Shown: positions 8,197-15,215 of the stretch, piece by piece
Position numbering within the stretch: position 1 is the stretch's first letter
Layout of the letters: each line of letters starts with the position of its first letter
Assembly: GCF_027920805.1 (NCBI RefSeq)
Contig: NZ_JANWOI010000002.1
Coordinates: 1-64,000, forward strand
Reading direction: 5' to 3'
Origin: Govania unica
GTDB lineage: Bacteria; Pseudomonadota; Alphaproteobacteria; Sphingomonadales; Govanellaceae
DNA: 64,000 bases
Notes under the pieces: model-generated
Seen by the model: only the letters and a program-made list of their open reading frames with translations
Database searches by the model: none
Told to the model about the DNA's origin: nothing
Program-made: the position numbers and the translations under genes

Positions 8197-9153
8197 ATGA
8201 TCGTGAAATTGAGCTATGCCGCGCTGGGCGCTTTTTGCCTGGCCGTGTGTTCGTTTGCGTCTTTTGCACAGTCGGCACCAGCATCCGGGACGCCCGCGCA
8301 TCAAGATGGTGCTGCGGAAGCGGGGAATGACCAAAAAGTCTTGAAACGTAAGATTGCCATCGGGCGCTTTTCCAATGAAACGCGTTATGGCAAGACTTTG
8401 CTGGTGGATCAAAATCTTGATCCGCTGGGCAAACAGGCCAGTGATATTCTGGCGGCACGTCTGGTCGAATCCGGAAAATTTCTTGTCTTTGAGCGCGGGG
8501 AAGCGGATCGCGTCAAGCAGGAGCAGCAATTGTCCGGCGGGGCTGGGAGCTTGATCGGTGTTGATACCCTGATCATCGGTTCGGTGACGGAATTCGGCCG
8601 CTCGACGGGCGGGGAAAAGGGCTGGCTCCACAAGACCAAAGTGCAACTTGCTCATGCCAAGGTCGATGTGCGCCTGGTTGATGTGCGCACTGGCCAGATG
8701 TTTTTTTCGGCCAGCGGTTCGGGTGAAGCGACTACGGAATCCGGGGAGACCCTGGGGTTTGGAAGTCGGGCTGATTATGATGCCACGCTTAATGACAAGG
8801 CCATTGGCGCGGCCATTGCCAATCTGATGAACAGCGTGCTGACCAAGCTTCAGGAACGGCAATGGCGCACGGACATTCTGAAGGTCGCGGGCAATGTGGT
8901 CTATATCAGCGGCGGCGCGCGCCAGGGCCTCAGAAGCAATGACGAGCTGGTGGTGTACCGGGCCGGAGAAGTGATCAAAAGCCAGCAGACCGGCTTTGAT
9001 ATTGCGCTCCCGGCGGCGGAAGTGGCACGCCTGCGGATTCAGTCGTTTTTCGGAGATAGCGAGGCCAATGAGGGCGCTGTTGCCATGCTGGAATCCGGGT
9101 CCCTGGATGCGAGCAGACTTCAAGGACTTTATGTCGCGGCGGGGAGGCCTTGA
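8197..9153 (+). CDS. CsgG-family envelope protein
   Basis: 318 aa. A signal peptide (AALGAFCLAVCSFASFAQ) is followed by RKIAIGRFSNETRYGK, the first strand of the CsgG fold, then QASDILAARLVESGKFLVFE, GVDTLIIGSVTEFG and AKVDVRLVDVRTGQMFFSASG, all in CsgG order. Unlike curli CsgG there is no lipobox cysteine at the cleavage site, and residues 215-318 form an extra C-terminal part (RTDILKVAGNVVYISGGARQ onward). The next three genes (small lipoprotein, DUF4810, DUF799) are close on the same strand, and CsgG, DUF4810 and DUF799 form a recurring trio in proteobacteria. A periplasmic or outer-membrane assembly role is inferred; no curli subunit gene is present. Confidence 0.85.
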   Translation: MIVKLSYAALGAFCLAVCSFASFAQSAPASGTPAHQDGAAEAGNDQKVLKRKIAIGRFSNETRYGKTLLVDQNLDPLGKQASDILAARLVESGKFLVFERGEADRVKQEQQLSGGAGSLIGVDTLIIGSVTEFGRSTGGEKGWLHKTKVQLAHAKVDVRLVDVRTGQMFFSASGSGEATTESGETLGFGSRADYDATLNDKAIGAAIANLMNSVLTKLQERQWRTDILKVAGNVVYISGGARQGLRSNDELVVYRAGEVIKSQQTGFDIALPAAEVARLRIQSFFGDSEANEGAVAMLESGSLDASRLQGLYVAAGRP

Positions 9154-9155
9154 TC

Positions 9156-9458
9156 ATGCGGAAAATCACTTTGTGTTTGGGCGTGGGCCTGATGCTGACG
9201 CTTGCAGCTTGCAGCACGCCGAAAACAGCAACGCGTCTGGTGGATGCGCGGCCGACGATTTCTTTAGCGAATGTTCCGGGCGGCGCGGATGTGATGGTCG
9301 ATGGCCAGTTTATGGCGCGGTCTGATGATCTTTTTAAGAACAAGCCTTTGAAGCTTGAGTCCGGCACACACAAAATCGAGCTTGTTTCGGCTGGCCGGAT
9401 TTTGTTCAGCAAGACCGTCTTTTTAGCGGACGGCACGCATACAGTCGTAACGCCATAG
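9156..9458 (+). CDS. Small lipoprotein in CsgG/DUF4810/DUF799 operon
   Basis: 100 aa. The lipobox LAAC is at about residues 17-20 (GLMLTLAACSTPK). The mature part contains ISLANVPGGADVMVDGQFM and SGTHKIELVSAGRILFSKTV, a pattern like a PEGA-type beta domain. The ATG at 9156 is 8 bases after GGGGAGG; a TTG overlapping the csgG-like stop is too close to it. I do not know a named family. Position and lipidation signal suggest it joins the same envelope assembly as its neighbours. Confidence 0.8.
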   Translation: MRKITLCLGVGLMLTLAACSTPKTATRLVDARPTISLANVPGGADVMVDGQFMARSDDLFKNKPLKLESGTHKIELVSAGRILFSKTVFLADGTHTVVTP

Positions 9459-9482
9459 TTTTTGTAAATAGGGGGATGGGAA

Positions 9483-9848
9483 ATGAAACCAGTATATCTT
9501 GGTGTTCTGGCACCATTGATATTGATGCTGGCTGCTTGCAGCACGGCCAAACAAAAATATGCCTGGGGCGGGTATGAGGGGACGCTCTACAATTATTATA
9601 AAAATCCGACCGAAGCCAAGAGGGCGGCCGAGGCCATTTCAAAGAATATTACAACGGCGGAATCCAAGGGGCTGAAAGTGCCACCGGGACTTTATGCTGA
9701 ATATGGTTATTTGCAGCTTGAGCTTGGGGCCGCAGATCAGGCGATTGTCAGTTTTGAAAAGGAAAAGGCCGCATGGCCTGAGTCCGCGACGCTGATGAAC
9801 AACATGATCAGCACGGCGAAAATTCCGACCAAGGGGCCTGGCCAGTGA
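9483..9848 (+). CDS. DUF4810 domain lipoprotein
   Basis: 121 aa. The signal ends in LMLAAC (residues 15-20). The mature start (AKQKYAWGGYEGTLYNYYKN) is the DUF4810 signature, followed by VPPGLYAEYGYLQLELG and AIVSFEKEKAAWPESATLMN, a TPR-like helical pair. The gene lies between the small lipoprotein and the DUF799 gene; such proteins are found together with CsgG-like and GNA1162-like proteins. The function is not known. ATG start with GGGGGATGGG upstream. Confidence 0.9.
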   Translation: MKPVYLGVLAPLILMLAACSTAKQKYAWGGYEGTLYNYYKNPTEAKRAAEAISKNITTAESKGLKVPPGLYAEYGYLQLELGAADQAIVSFEKEKAAWPESATLMNNMISTAKIPTKGPGQ

Positions 9849-9895
9849 CGCGTGCTGAACGCGATTTGGGGGGTGCGGTTTTGAGGAGTGAGGGA

Positions 9896-10555
9896 ATGAC
9901 TCTGTTTCAAAGAGGGCTGCTGATTGTTTGCGCAAGCTTACTGATGGCAGCTTGCGCTCAAGCGCCGACGCCATACAACTATACGATGTTTCGGCAGGAA
10001 AATCCGAAGACGATCCTCGTGGTTCCTGCGGTAAATAATACCGTCGACGTCAATGCGCCGGACTCGTATTTATCCACCATCTCCGTGCCGCTGGCTGAGC
10101 GCGGATATTATGTTTTCCCCGTTAATCTCGTGAAAAAGGTTATGGAGAACGATGGCCTCGCGGACGCCAATATGGTCCACGCAGCCGACCCGAAACGTTT
10201 GGGTGAGATTTTTGGCACGGACTCCATTCTTTATGTCTCGATCAATAAATGGGATGCCAAATATATCGTTATCAGCACCTCGGTCGAGGTGAGCTTCACC
10301 TATACGCTGAAAAGCGGACGCACGGGGGAGACGCTGTGGACACGGGATATGGCCATGACCTATTCGCCGCAAGCGAGTGGCGGGGGGCTCGGCGGATTGA
10401 TCGCCCAAGCGATTGTCTCGGCCATCGAAAAGGCGGACCCGAGCTATATTCCCTTGACCCAGCAAGCGAATGCCATGGCCGTCAATGTGGAAAAAATCGG
10501 CCTTCCTGCCGGTCCTTATGACGCGGAATACGGCAAGGATCATAGTAAGTTCTGA
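9896..10555 (+). CDS. DUF799 (GNA1162 family) lipoprotein
   Basis: 219 aa. The signal ends in the lipobox LMAAC at about residues 15-19. The body contains MFRQENPKTILVVPAVNNTV, APDSYLSTISVPLAERGYYV, PVNLVKKVMENDGL and DSILYVSINKWDAKYIVI, which match the DUF799 family, whose best-known member is neisserial antigen GNA1162. The fold resembles that of CsgG and TolB N-terminal domains. The ATG at 9896 is preferred (GAGGAGTGAGGG upstream, signal peptide begins there); an open frame reaches back to 9845. Last gene of the operon, followed by a terminator. Confidence 0.9.
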   Translation: MTLFQRGLLIVCASLLMAACAQAPTPYNYTMFRQENPKTILVVPAVNNTVDVNAPDSYLSTISVPLAERGYYVFPVNLVKKVMENDGLADANMVHAADPKRLGEIFGTDSILYVSINKWDAKYIVISTSVEVSFTYTLKSGRTGETLWTRDMAMTYSPQASGGGLGGLIAQAIVSAIEKADPSYIPLTQQANAMAVNVEKIGLPAGPYDAEYGKDHSKF

Positions 10556-10576
10556 TTTTCACCGAGTAGACTTGAT

Positions 10577-10610
10577 GAAAACCGCCCGTGCCATGCCCGG
10601 GCGGTTTTTT
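10577..10610 (+). terminator. Rho-independent terminator of the CsgG-like operon
   Basis: Arms AAACCGCCCG and CGGGCGGTTT with a loop TGCCATGC, followed by TTTTG. It begins about 20 bases after the DUF799 stop. Confidence 0.9.
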
Positions 10611-10668
10611 GTTGCCTGCTTTGGAGACTGCCCTATCGTTGAGGCTGACATATTTGGGGGGATAAGGC

Positions 10669-11355
10669 GTGTCGGCCGATCAGAAAAGTTTTCGCTATTA
10701 CGATCTGTTTATGGCGGCCTTTGTGGCTGTTCTGCTGTGTTCGAATATTATTGGCCCGGCCAAGGTCGCGAGCCTGTGGGGCTTTACTTTTGGGGCCGGG
10801 GTGCTGTTCTTCCCTATATCCTATGTTTTTGGCGATGTGCTGACCGAGGTTTATGGCTATGCCCGGGCGCGCAAGGTGGTGTGGACGGGGTTTGTGGCGC
10901 TTGGGTTTGCGTCCTTTATGGCTTGGATCATTGTCGGCATGCCGCCGGCCGAGGGCTGGGACGGGCAGGATGCTTATGCCGCCGTGCTCGGGCAGACGCC
11001 GCGCATTGTTCTGGCCTCGCTCATTGCCTTTTTCGTCGGTGAGATGGTCAATGCCTATGTGCTGGCGCGCATGAAGGTATGGACAGCGGGGCGCTGGCTG
11101 TGGACGCGGACCATCGGCTCGACGGTGGTGGGGCAGGCCTTTGATAGCCTGGTGTTTTACCCGATCGCCTTCTATGGCATGTGGCCCAATGATTTGCTGC
11201 TGGCGGTCATGCTGTCGAATTATCTGATCAAGGTCGGCTGGGAGGTTGTGCTTACCCCGGTGACCTATCGGGTGGTCGCCCTGCTGAAGCGCGCCGAACA
11301 GGTGGATTTTTATGATCGCGGCACCGATTTCAATCCCTTCACCCTCAAAAGCTGA
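10669..11355 (+). CDS. yhhQ: Queuosine precursor transporter (YhhQ/QPTR family)
   Basis: 228 aa, an integral membrane protein with six or so helices. FRYYDLFMAAFVAVLLCSNI, the FPISYVFGDVLTEVYGYARA block, SLIAFFVGEMVNAYVLARMK and RTIGSTVVGQAFDSLVFYPI are the family's conserved segments. YhhQ imports 7-cyano- or 7-aminomethyl-deazaguanine for queuosine in tRNA. GTG start at 10669 after GGGGGGATAAG. No preQ1 riboswitch pattern was recognised in the short leader. A VOC gene follows after 28 bases. Confidence 0.93.
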   Translation: MSADQKSFRYYDLFMAAFVAVLLCSNIIGPAKVASLWGFTFGAGVLFFPISYVFGDVLTEVYGYARARKVVWTGFVALGFASFMAWIIVGMPPAEGWDGQDAYAAVLGQTPRIVLASLIAFFVGEMVNAYVLARMKVWTAGRWLWTRTIGSTVVGQAFDSLVFYPIAFYGMWPNDLLLAVMLSNYLIKVGWEVVLTPVTYRVVALLKRAEQVDFYDRGTDFNPFTLKS

Positions 11356-11383
11356 GCTATCCTCAGAGGGTGGAGGTGTGATC

Positions 11384-11830
11384 ATGGTCGATATCGGGTT
11401 AACCCATGTGGCGTTGCAATGCCGGGATCTGGATGCCTCGATCGCGTTTTATGCCCGCTATGCCCATATGCGGGTGGTGCATCGTCGCCATGATGGCAAG
11501 ACTTCTCATGAGGTGGCCTGGCTCAGCGATGAAACGCGCCCGTTCGTGATCGTGCTGATCGAAGCTGAGCGGGTGCAGGGCGTGCTTGGCCCCATCGCCC
11601 ATCTTGGCGTCGGCTGTGCAAGCCGGGACGAGGTCGATCGCTATGCGGCCGAGGCGCGGGCGGCGGGCATTTCGGTCATGGGGCCGGAGGATTGGGATTA
11701 TCCGGTGGGTTATTTCGCCTTTCTGCATGATCCGGACGGCCATGTGCTTGAACTGTCCCACGGGCAGGAGGTTGCCTTGACCTTGGCCAGGGCAGCAGAC
11801 GAAGATGAGGCGCGGCATGTCCCGGAATGA
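11384..11830 (+). CDS. VOC family (glyoxalase/dioxygenase-like) protein
   Basis: 148 aa. A single VOC module pair: IGLTHVALQCRDLDASIAFY with the metal-ligand histidine, the middle PIAHLGVGCASRDEVDRYAA with a second histidine, and the end FLHDPDGHVLELSHGQ with H and E ligands. The substrate cannot be predicted; relatives are glyoxalases, dioxygenases and resistance proteins. The ATG at 11384 has GGAGG 7 bases upstream; the frame is open earlier into the transporter gene. It is co-directional with the YhhQ gene and probably cotranscribed. Confidence 0.88.
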   Translation: MVDIGLTHVALQCRDLDASIAFYARYAHMRVVHRRHDGKTSHEVAWLSDETRPFVIVLIEAERVQGVLGPIAHLGVGCASRDEVDRYAAEARAAGISVMGPEDWDYPVGYFAFLHDPDGHVLELSHGQEVALTLARAADEDEARHVPE

Positions 11831-11992
11831 GACGGGTGTCGGTAGATTTTACACTCTCTCCGACCCTGGTCCGCATTTCGCGGGCCGGAATGGCGGAAAC
11901 AGCTTCAGATCCTGGACTGTAAATGAAGCCCTTGATTTGGCACGGGCCTTGCTCAGACAAGGGCAGGGAAGTCGTGAGATGGAGATGAGATT

Positions 11993-12418
11993 ATGATCCG
12001 GGGTCTGAAAACAGGGTTGCTGCTGGTGGGATGTCTTGCAGCCATTGGCGGAGCCGAAGCCAAAACCGCGACCTCCGAAAGCGGCGTGTTCGCCCTGTTT
12101 GATCGCGGCGTGCTGTCGATTGTCGCGGCCCATGCCTGTCAAAGCGCCGACCGGACCACGCTGCAACAATTCACCAGCGAATTCGGTCAGGTGGCCGACC
12201 TGGTCGGTGATGAGCTGCAAAGCATGAACCCGGGCCAGCGCCGCGACGATCTTGCCATGCTGATCGGCTTTCGCGTCGCGCAGTTGGAGCTGCGGGCTGA
12301 GACAGCCATCAAATCAAACGGCTGCGACGCGGCCGAAGTCAAAGCCATGCGCCAGCTTTTCGATCTGAAAGCGCAGCTTGCCATGGTCAAAACCTCCTCG
12401 ATCACCGTCACTCATTGA
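11993..12418 (+). CDS. Secreted hypothetical protein
   Basis: 141 aa, no family recognised. A clear signal peptide (LKTGLLLVGCLAAIGGAEA, cleavage near residue 23) is followed by a helical domain with two cysteines (AHACQSAD and KSNGCDAAE) that could form one disulfide in the periplasm. ATG start after GAGATGAGATT. It is separated by 160 bases from the VOC gene and by 114 from the DUF3300 gene. In that second gap an inverted repeat (CCTGTTAT/ATAACAGG at 12462-12491) could be a weak hairpin. Confidence 0.7.
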   Translation: MIRGLKTGLLLVGCLAAIGGAEAKTATSESGVFALFDRGVLSIVAAHACQSADRTTLQQFTSEFGQVADLVGDELQSMNPGQRRDDLAMLIGFRVAQLELRAETAIKSNGCDAAEVKAMRQLFDLKAQLAMVKTSSITVTH

Positions 12419-12532
12419 TCGCTGCCGAAGCGTTAATCTGTAAGCTGATATTCATCTGGGCCCTGTTATGGTTAAGCCTGAGTATAACAGGACAGGCGGC
12501 TTGGGCCGTCGTGCCTAAGTGAGTGACCTACT

Positions 12533-14206
12533 ATGAAGACAGCTTTTTCGGGTATCTTCAGCAAGCTTGCGTTGGTGGCCCTCGTGGTGGCGCCGACGAT
12601 GGTTTATCAGGGCCAGGCGATGGCCCAGCAAACCAGGGGCGGTGGCTGGGTCAATCCGGATGAGCGCGCCGAGCCGAACATCGGCATCCCTCAGGGTGAA
12701 GAGGGCTGGTCCGACGGCGAATTGGCGCAGCTTCTGGCGCCGGTGGCGCTTTATCCCGATCAGCTGCTGGCGCAGGTTCTGACCGCCTCCACCTATCCGC
12801 TTGAGGTTGTGGAGGCGGACCGCTGGGTCAGCGATCCGCGCAACGCCGGTCTCAAAGGCGAAGCGCTTGGGCGGGCGGTTGAAAGCAAGGATTGGTCGCC
12901 AAGCGTCAAGTCGCTGGTTCAGTTCCCGGAAGTGCTGCATATGATGAGCAGCAAGCTTGATTGGATGCAGGATCTGGGCGAAGCCTTCCTGGCCCAGGAA
13001 GGCGATGTCATGGCCATGGTGCAGCAATTGCGTCAGGATGCATCGGCATCCGGCACGCTCAGATCGACGCCGGAACAAATCGTGCGCGAACAGGATCAGG
13101 CGATCCTCATCGTGCCTGCCAACCCGCAAGTCGTTTATGTGCCCTATTACGATCCCCTTTATGCTTATGGGGCCTGGGACTATCCGGGATATCAGCCTTA
13201 TTATTTCGGCGGCCCCGCTTATGTCGGGCGGCCGGGGCTGTTTTTCGGCAACAGCAGCATGGTCCTCAGCATGTTGTGGGGTTGGAGCGATTGGGATTGG
13301 CGGTATCGCCGCCTGAATATTCATACGGATCGCTATAATCGCCTGAATTATCATCGTCCGCCGATTTCGTCGTCGATCTGGACCCATGATCCCTATCACC
13401 GTCGCGGCGTTTACTATCAAAACACCCGCATTCGCGATCGCTTTGAGGGCTCCAACAGAGGAGGCCCGAACGGATATGGAAATCACAGCTCCGGCTGGCG
13501 TCAGGATCGTGATCGCAGCTCCGACTGGAACCGCATGCGTGAACGCAACCCGGCGCTTGATCAGGGCGGTCGGCGCGGATCGAACTGGCAGGGAAGCACG
13601 CGCAGTCCGTCAGCGTCTTCGCCAGCGGTGGTCCAGCCGCAAGCTCAGCCGGCCCCTACCACCCGTGAGCGCATGATGCAGAACTGGCGGGAACAGCGCA
13701 CGCGGGAGGCTCAGCCTGAACAGGCCCGGCCGCAGCAATCCGCTCCGGTGGCGCAGCCACAAGTCGAACGCCCTGCAGGACAAGCCCAGCCGGACCCTGC
13801 CGCCCGTGAGCGCATGATGCAGAACTGGCGGGAACAGCGCACGCGGGAGGCTCAGCCTGAACAGGTCCGGCCGCAGCAATCCGCTCCGGCGGCGCAGCCG
13901 CAAGTCGAACGCCCGCAGTACCAGCGGCCACAAGTCGAACGCCCTGCAGGACAAGCCCAGCCGGACCCTGCCGCCCGTGAGCGCATGATGCAGAACTGGC
14001 GGGAACAGCGCACGCGGGAGGCTCAGCCTGAACAGGCCCGGCCGCAGCAATCCGCTCCGGTGGCGCAGCCGCAAGTCGAACGCCCGCAGTACCAGCGCCC
14101 ACAAATGGATCGTCCACAAGGGGAGCGGCCGCAAGTCGAACGCTCACAAGGGGAACGTCCGCAGCGTGATGGCGGGGACCGAGGGCGAGGACGCGAGGAG
14201 CGCTAG
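12533..14206 (+). CDS. DUF3300 protein with repetitive Arg/Gln/Pro-rich tail
   Basis: 557 aa. The signal peptide ends near AMAQQ (residue 33). The DUF3300 domain covers about residues 60-250: LAQLLAPVALYPDQLLAQVL, YPLEVVEADRWV, WSPSVKSLVQFPEVL and the later AILIVPANPQVVYVPYYDP. A Tyr/Trp-rich linker follows. The C-terminal third is low in complexity and carries three copies of a unit beginning RERMMQNWREQRTREAQPEQ, then short QVERPQ repeats. DUF3300 proteins are exported and of unknown role. An antisense frame over the repeats is open by chance. No good ribosome-binding site is visible before the ATG. Confidence 0.88.
   Translation: MKTAFSGIFSKLALVALVVAPTMVYQGQAMAQQTRGGGWVNPDERAEPNIGIPQGEEGWSDGELAQLLAPVALYPDQLLAQVLTASTYPLEVVEADRWVSDPRNAGLKGEALGRAVESKDWSPSVKSLVQFPEVLHMMSSKLDWMQDLGEAFLAQEGDVMAMVQQLRQDASASGTLRSTPEQIVREQDQAILIVPANPQVVYVPYYDPLYAYGAWDYPGYQPYYFGGPAYVGRPGLFFGNSSMVLSMLWGWSDWDWRYRRLNIHTDRYNRLNYHRPPISSSIWTHDPYHRRGVYYQNTRIRDRFEGSNRGGPNGYGNHSSGWRQDRDRSSDWNRMRERNPALDQGGRRGSNWQGSTRSPSASSPAVVQPQAQPAPTTRERMMQNWREQRTREAQPEQARPQQSAPVAQPQVERPAGQAQPDPAARERMMQNWREQRTREAQPEQVRPQQSAPAAQPQVERPQYQRPQVERPAGQAQPDPAARERMMQNWREQRTREAQPEQARPQQSAPVAQPQVERPQYQRPQMDRPQGERPQVERSQGERPQRDGGDRGRGREER
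13661..14100 (+). repeat. In-frame tandem repeats in the DUF3300 gene
   Basis: Three copies of a unit starting CGTGAGCGCATGATGCAGAA begin at about 13665, 13805 and 13976. The second is longer because it carries an additional CAGTACCAGCGGCCACAAGTC-type stretch of about 30 bases. The copies are nearly identical at the base level, so they arose recently or are kept uniform by recombination. All unit lengths keep the frame. Confidence 0.85.
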
Positions 14207-14261
14207 GACGCTGATCAAGCAGGTGTGCGGGCCGGTCTCGTGGCATAGTGCCGTTTGCCCC

Positions 14262-14333
14262 ATGGATACGTGGGTCAAGCCCGCGTATGACATCTAAAGA
14301 AATCGTCATCCTGAGCGAAGCGACAGGATCCAG
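14262..14333. repeat. Type I stem-loop repeat plus a third-family repeat
   Basis: 14262-14292 is a type I element: ATGGAT, stem ATACGTGGG/CCCGCGTAT, loop TCAAG, ATGACA. 14305-14333 is a different short palindromic element starting GTCATCCTGAGCGAAGCG and ending GGATCCAG. Both lie between the convergent DUF3300 and xthA genes. The rest of the 225-base gap shows nothing else. Confidence 0.85.
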
Positions 14334-14431
14334 ATTTCCTTGACAGGCTGCGGTCGTGCTGCGGCGTTCGGGCGGCAAATCAACAGAGCCCGCCTCGAAG
14401 CACGAGACCGCACGACCAATAGGCCATCAGT

Positions 14432-15202
14432 TCAGTCGGTCAGTTCGCACCAGACCGGGGTATGATCGGATGCTTTTTCCTGGGCGCGCGGGCGGCGGTC
14501 CACGGCGCAAGTGACCAGCCGGTCGGCGGCTTGCGGCGACAGCAGCATATGGTCGATGCGGACGCCATTGTCCTTGGCCCAGGCGCCGGCCTGATAATCC
14601 CAATAGGTATAGGCCGGGCCCTGAGGTTTGGTCACCCTGAGCGCGTCGGTGTAGCCGAGGTTAAGGAGCGCCCGGAATGCGGACCGGCTTTCCGGCTGAC
14701 AGAGCGCGTCCCCGGCGAAAGCCACGGGATCATAGACGTCGATATCCTCCGGGCAGACGTTATAGTCCCCCGTAAGCACCACCGGCTGTTCCGTTGCGAT
14801 CAGCTGCTGGGCCCGGGCATGAAGCCGTTTCATCCAGCGCAGTTTATAGTCGAATTTCTCTCCCGGCACCGGATTGCCGTTCGGCAGATAAAGCCCGGCC
14901 ACGCGCACGCCCTTGACCGTTGCTTCGATATAGCGGGCCTGTTCGTCGCTGTCGTCGCCGGGCAGCCGGATCAGCACATCCTCAAGCGGGTGGCGGCTGA
15001 GGATGGCGACGCCGTTGTAGCTTTTCTGCCCATGAATTTCGAGATGGTAGCCGAGCGCCTCGAACTCGAAACGGGGGAAATCGACGTCCACCGTCTTGGT
15101 CTCCTGAAACACCACCACGTCGGGGGCGGCATCAGACAGCCAGGTGAGCACATTCGGCAGGCGGGCCTTGACGGAATTGACGTTCCAGGTGGCGATTTTC
15201 AT
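14432..15202 (-). CDS. xthA: Exodeoxyribonuclease III
   Basis: 256 aa, full length. It cleaves at abasic sites and removes 3'-blocked ends in base excision repair. The AP-endonuclease signatures are all present: KIATWNVNSVKARLP at the start, VVFQETKTVD with the metal-binding glutamate, VLTGDYNVCPEDIDVYDP with the catalytic D-x-N, and KDNGVRIDHMLLS followed by EKASDHTPVW with the catalytic D-H. ATG start. It lies just downstream of the molybdenum hydroxylase large-subunit gene but is probably an independent function. Confidence 0.97.
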   Translation of the reverse strand: MKIATWNVNSVKARLPNVLTWLSDAAPDVVVFQETKTVDVDFPRFEFEALGYHLEIHGQKSYNGVAILSRHPLEDVLIRLPGDDSDEQARYIEATVKGVRVAGLYLPNGNPVPGEKFDYKLRWMKRLHARAQQLIATEQPVVLTGDYNVCPEDIDVYDPVAFAGDALCQPESRSAFRALLNLGYTDALRVTKPQGPAYTYWDYQAGAWAKDNGVRIDHMLLSPQAADRLVTCAVDRRPRAQEKASDHTPVWCELTD

Positions 15203-15215
15203 GGGCAGTTACGCT

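Noticed and set aside
8197-9153. Curli secretion channel csgG proper
   Set aside because: No lipobox cysteine, extra C-terminal part and no csgA/B/E/F genes nearby; only family membership is supported.
10611-10668. preQ1 riboswitch before the queuosine precursor transporter
   Set aside because: The 58-base leader shows no preQ1-I/II core pattern that I can recognise.
11805-11996. 63-codon plus-strand frame between the VOC gene and the secreted hypothetical
   Set aside because: Overlaps the VOC gene end, has no ribosome-binding site, signal or family resemblance.
13610-14378. Minus-strand repetitive frames over the DUF3300 tail
   Set aside because: They mirror the tandem repeats of the sense gene and have no start context.
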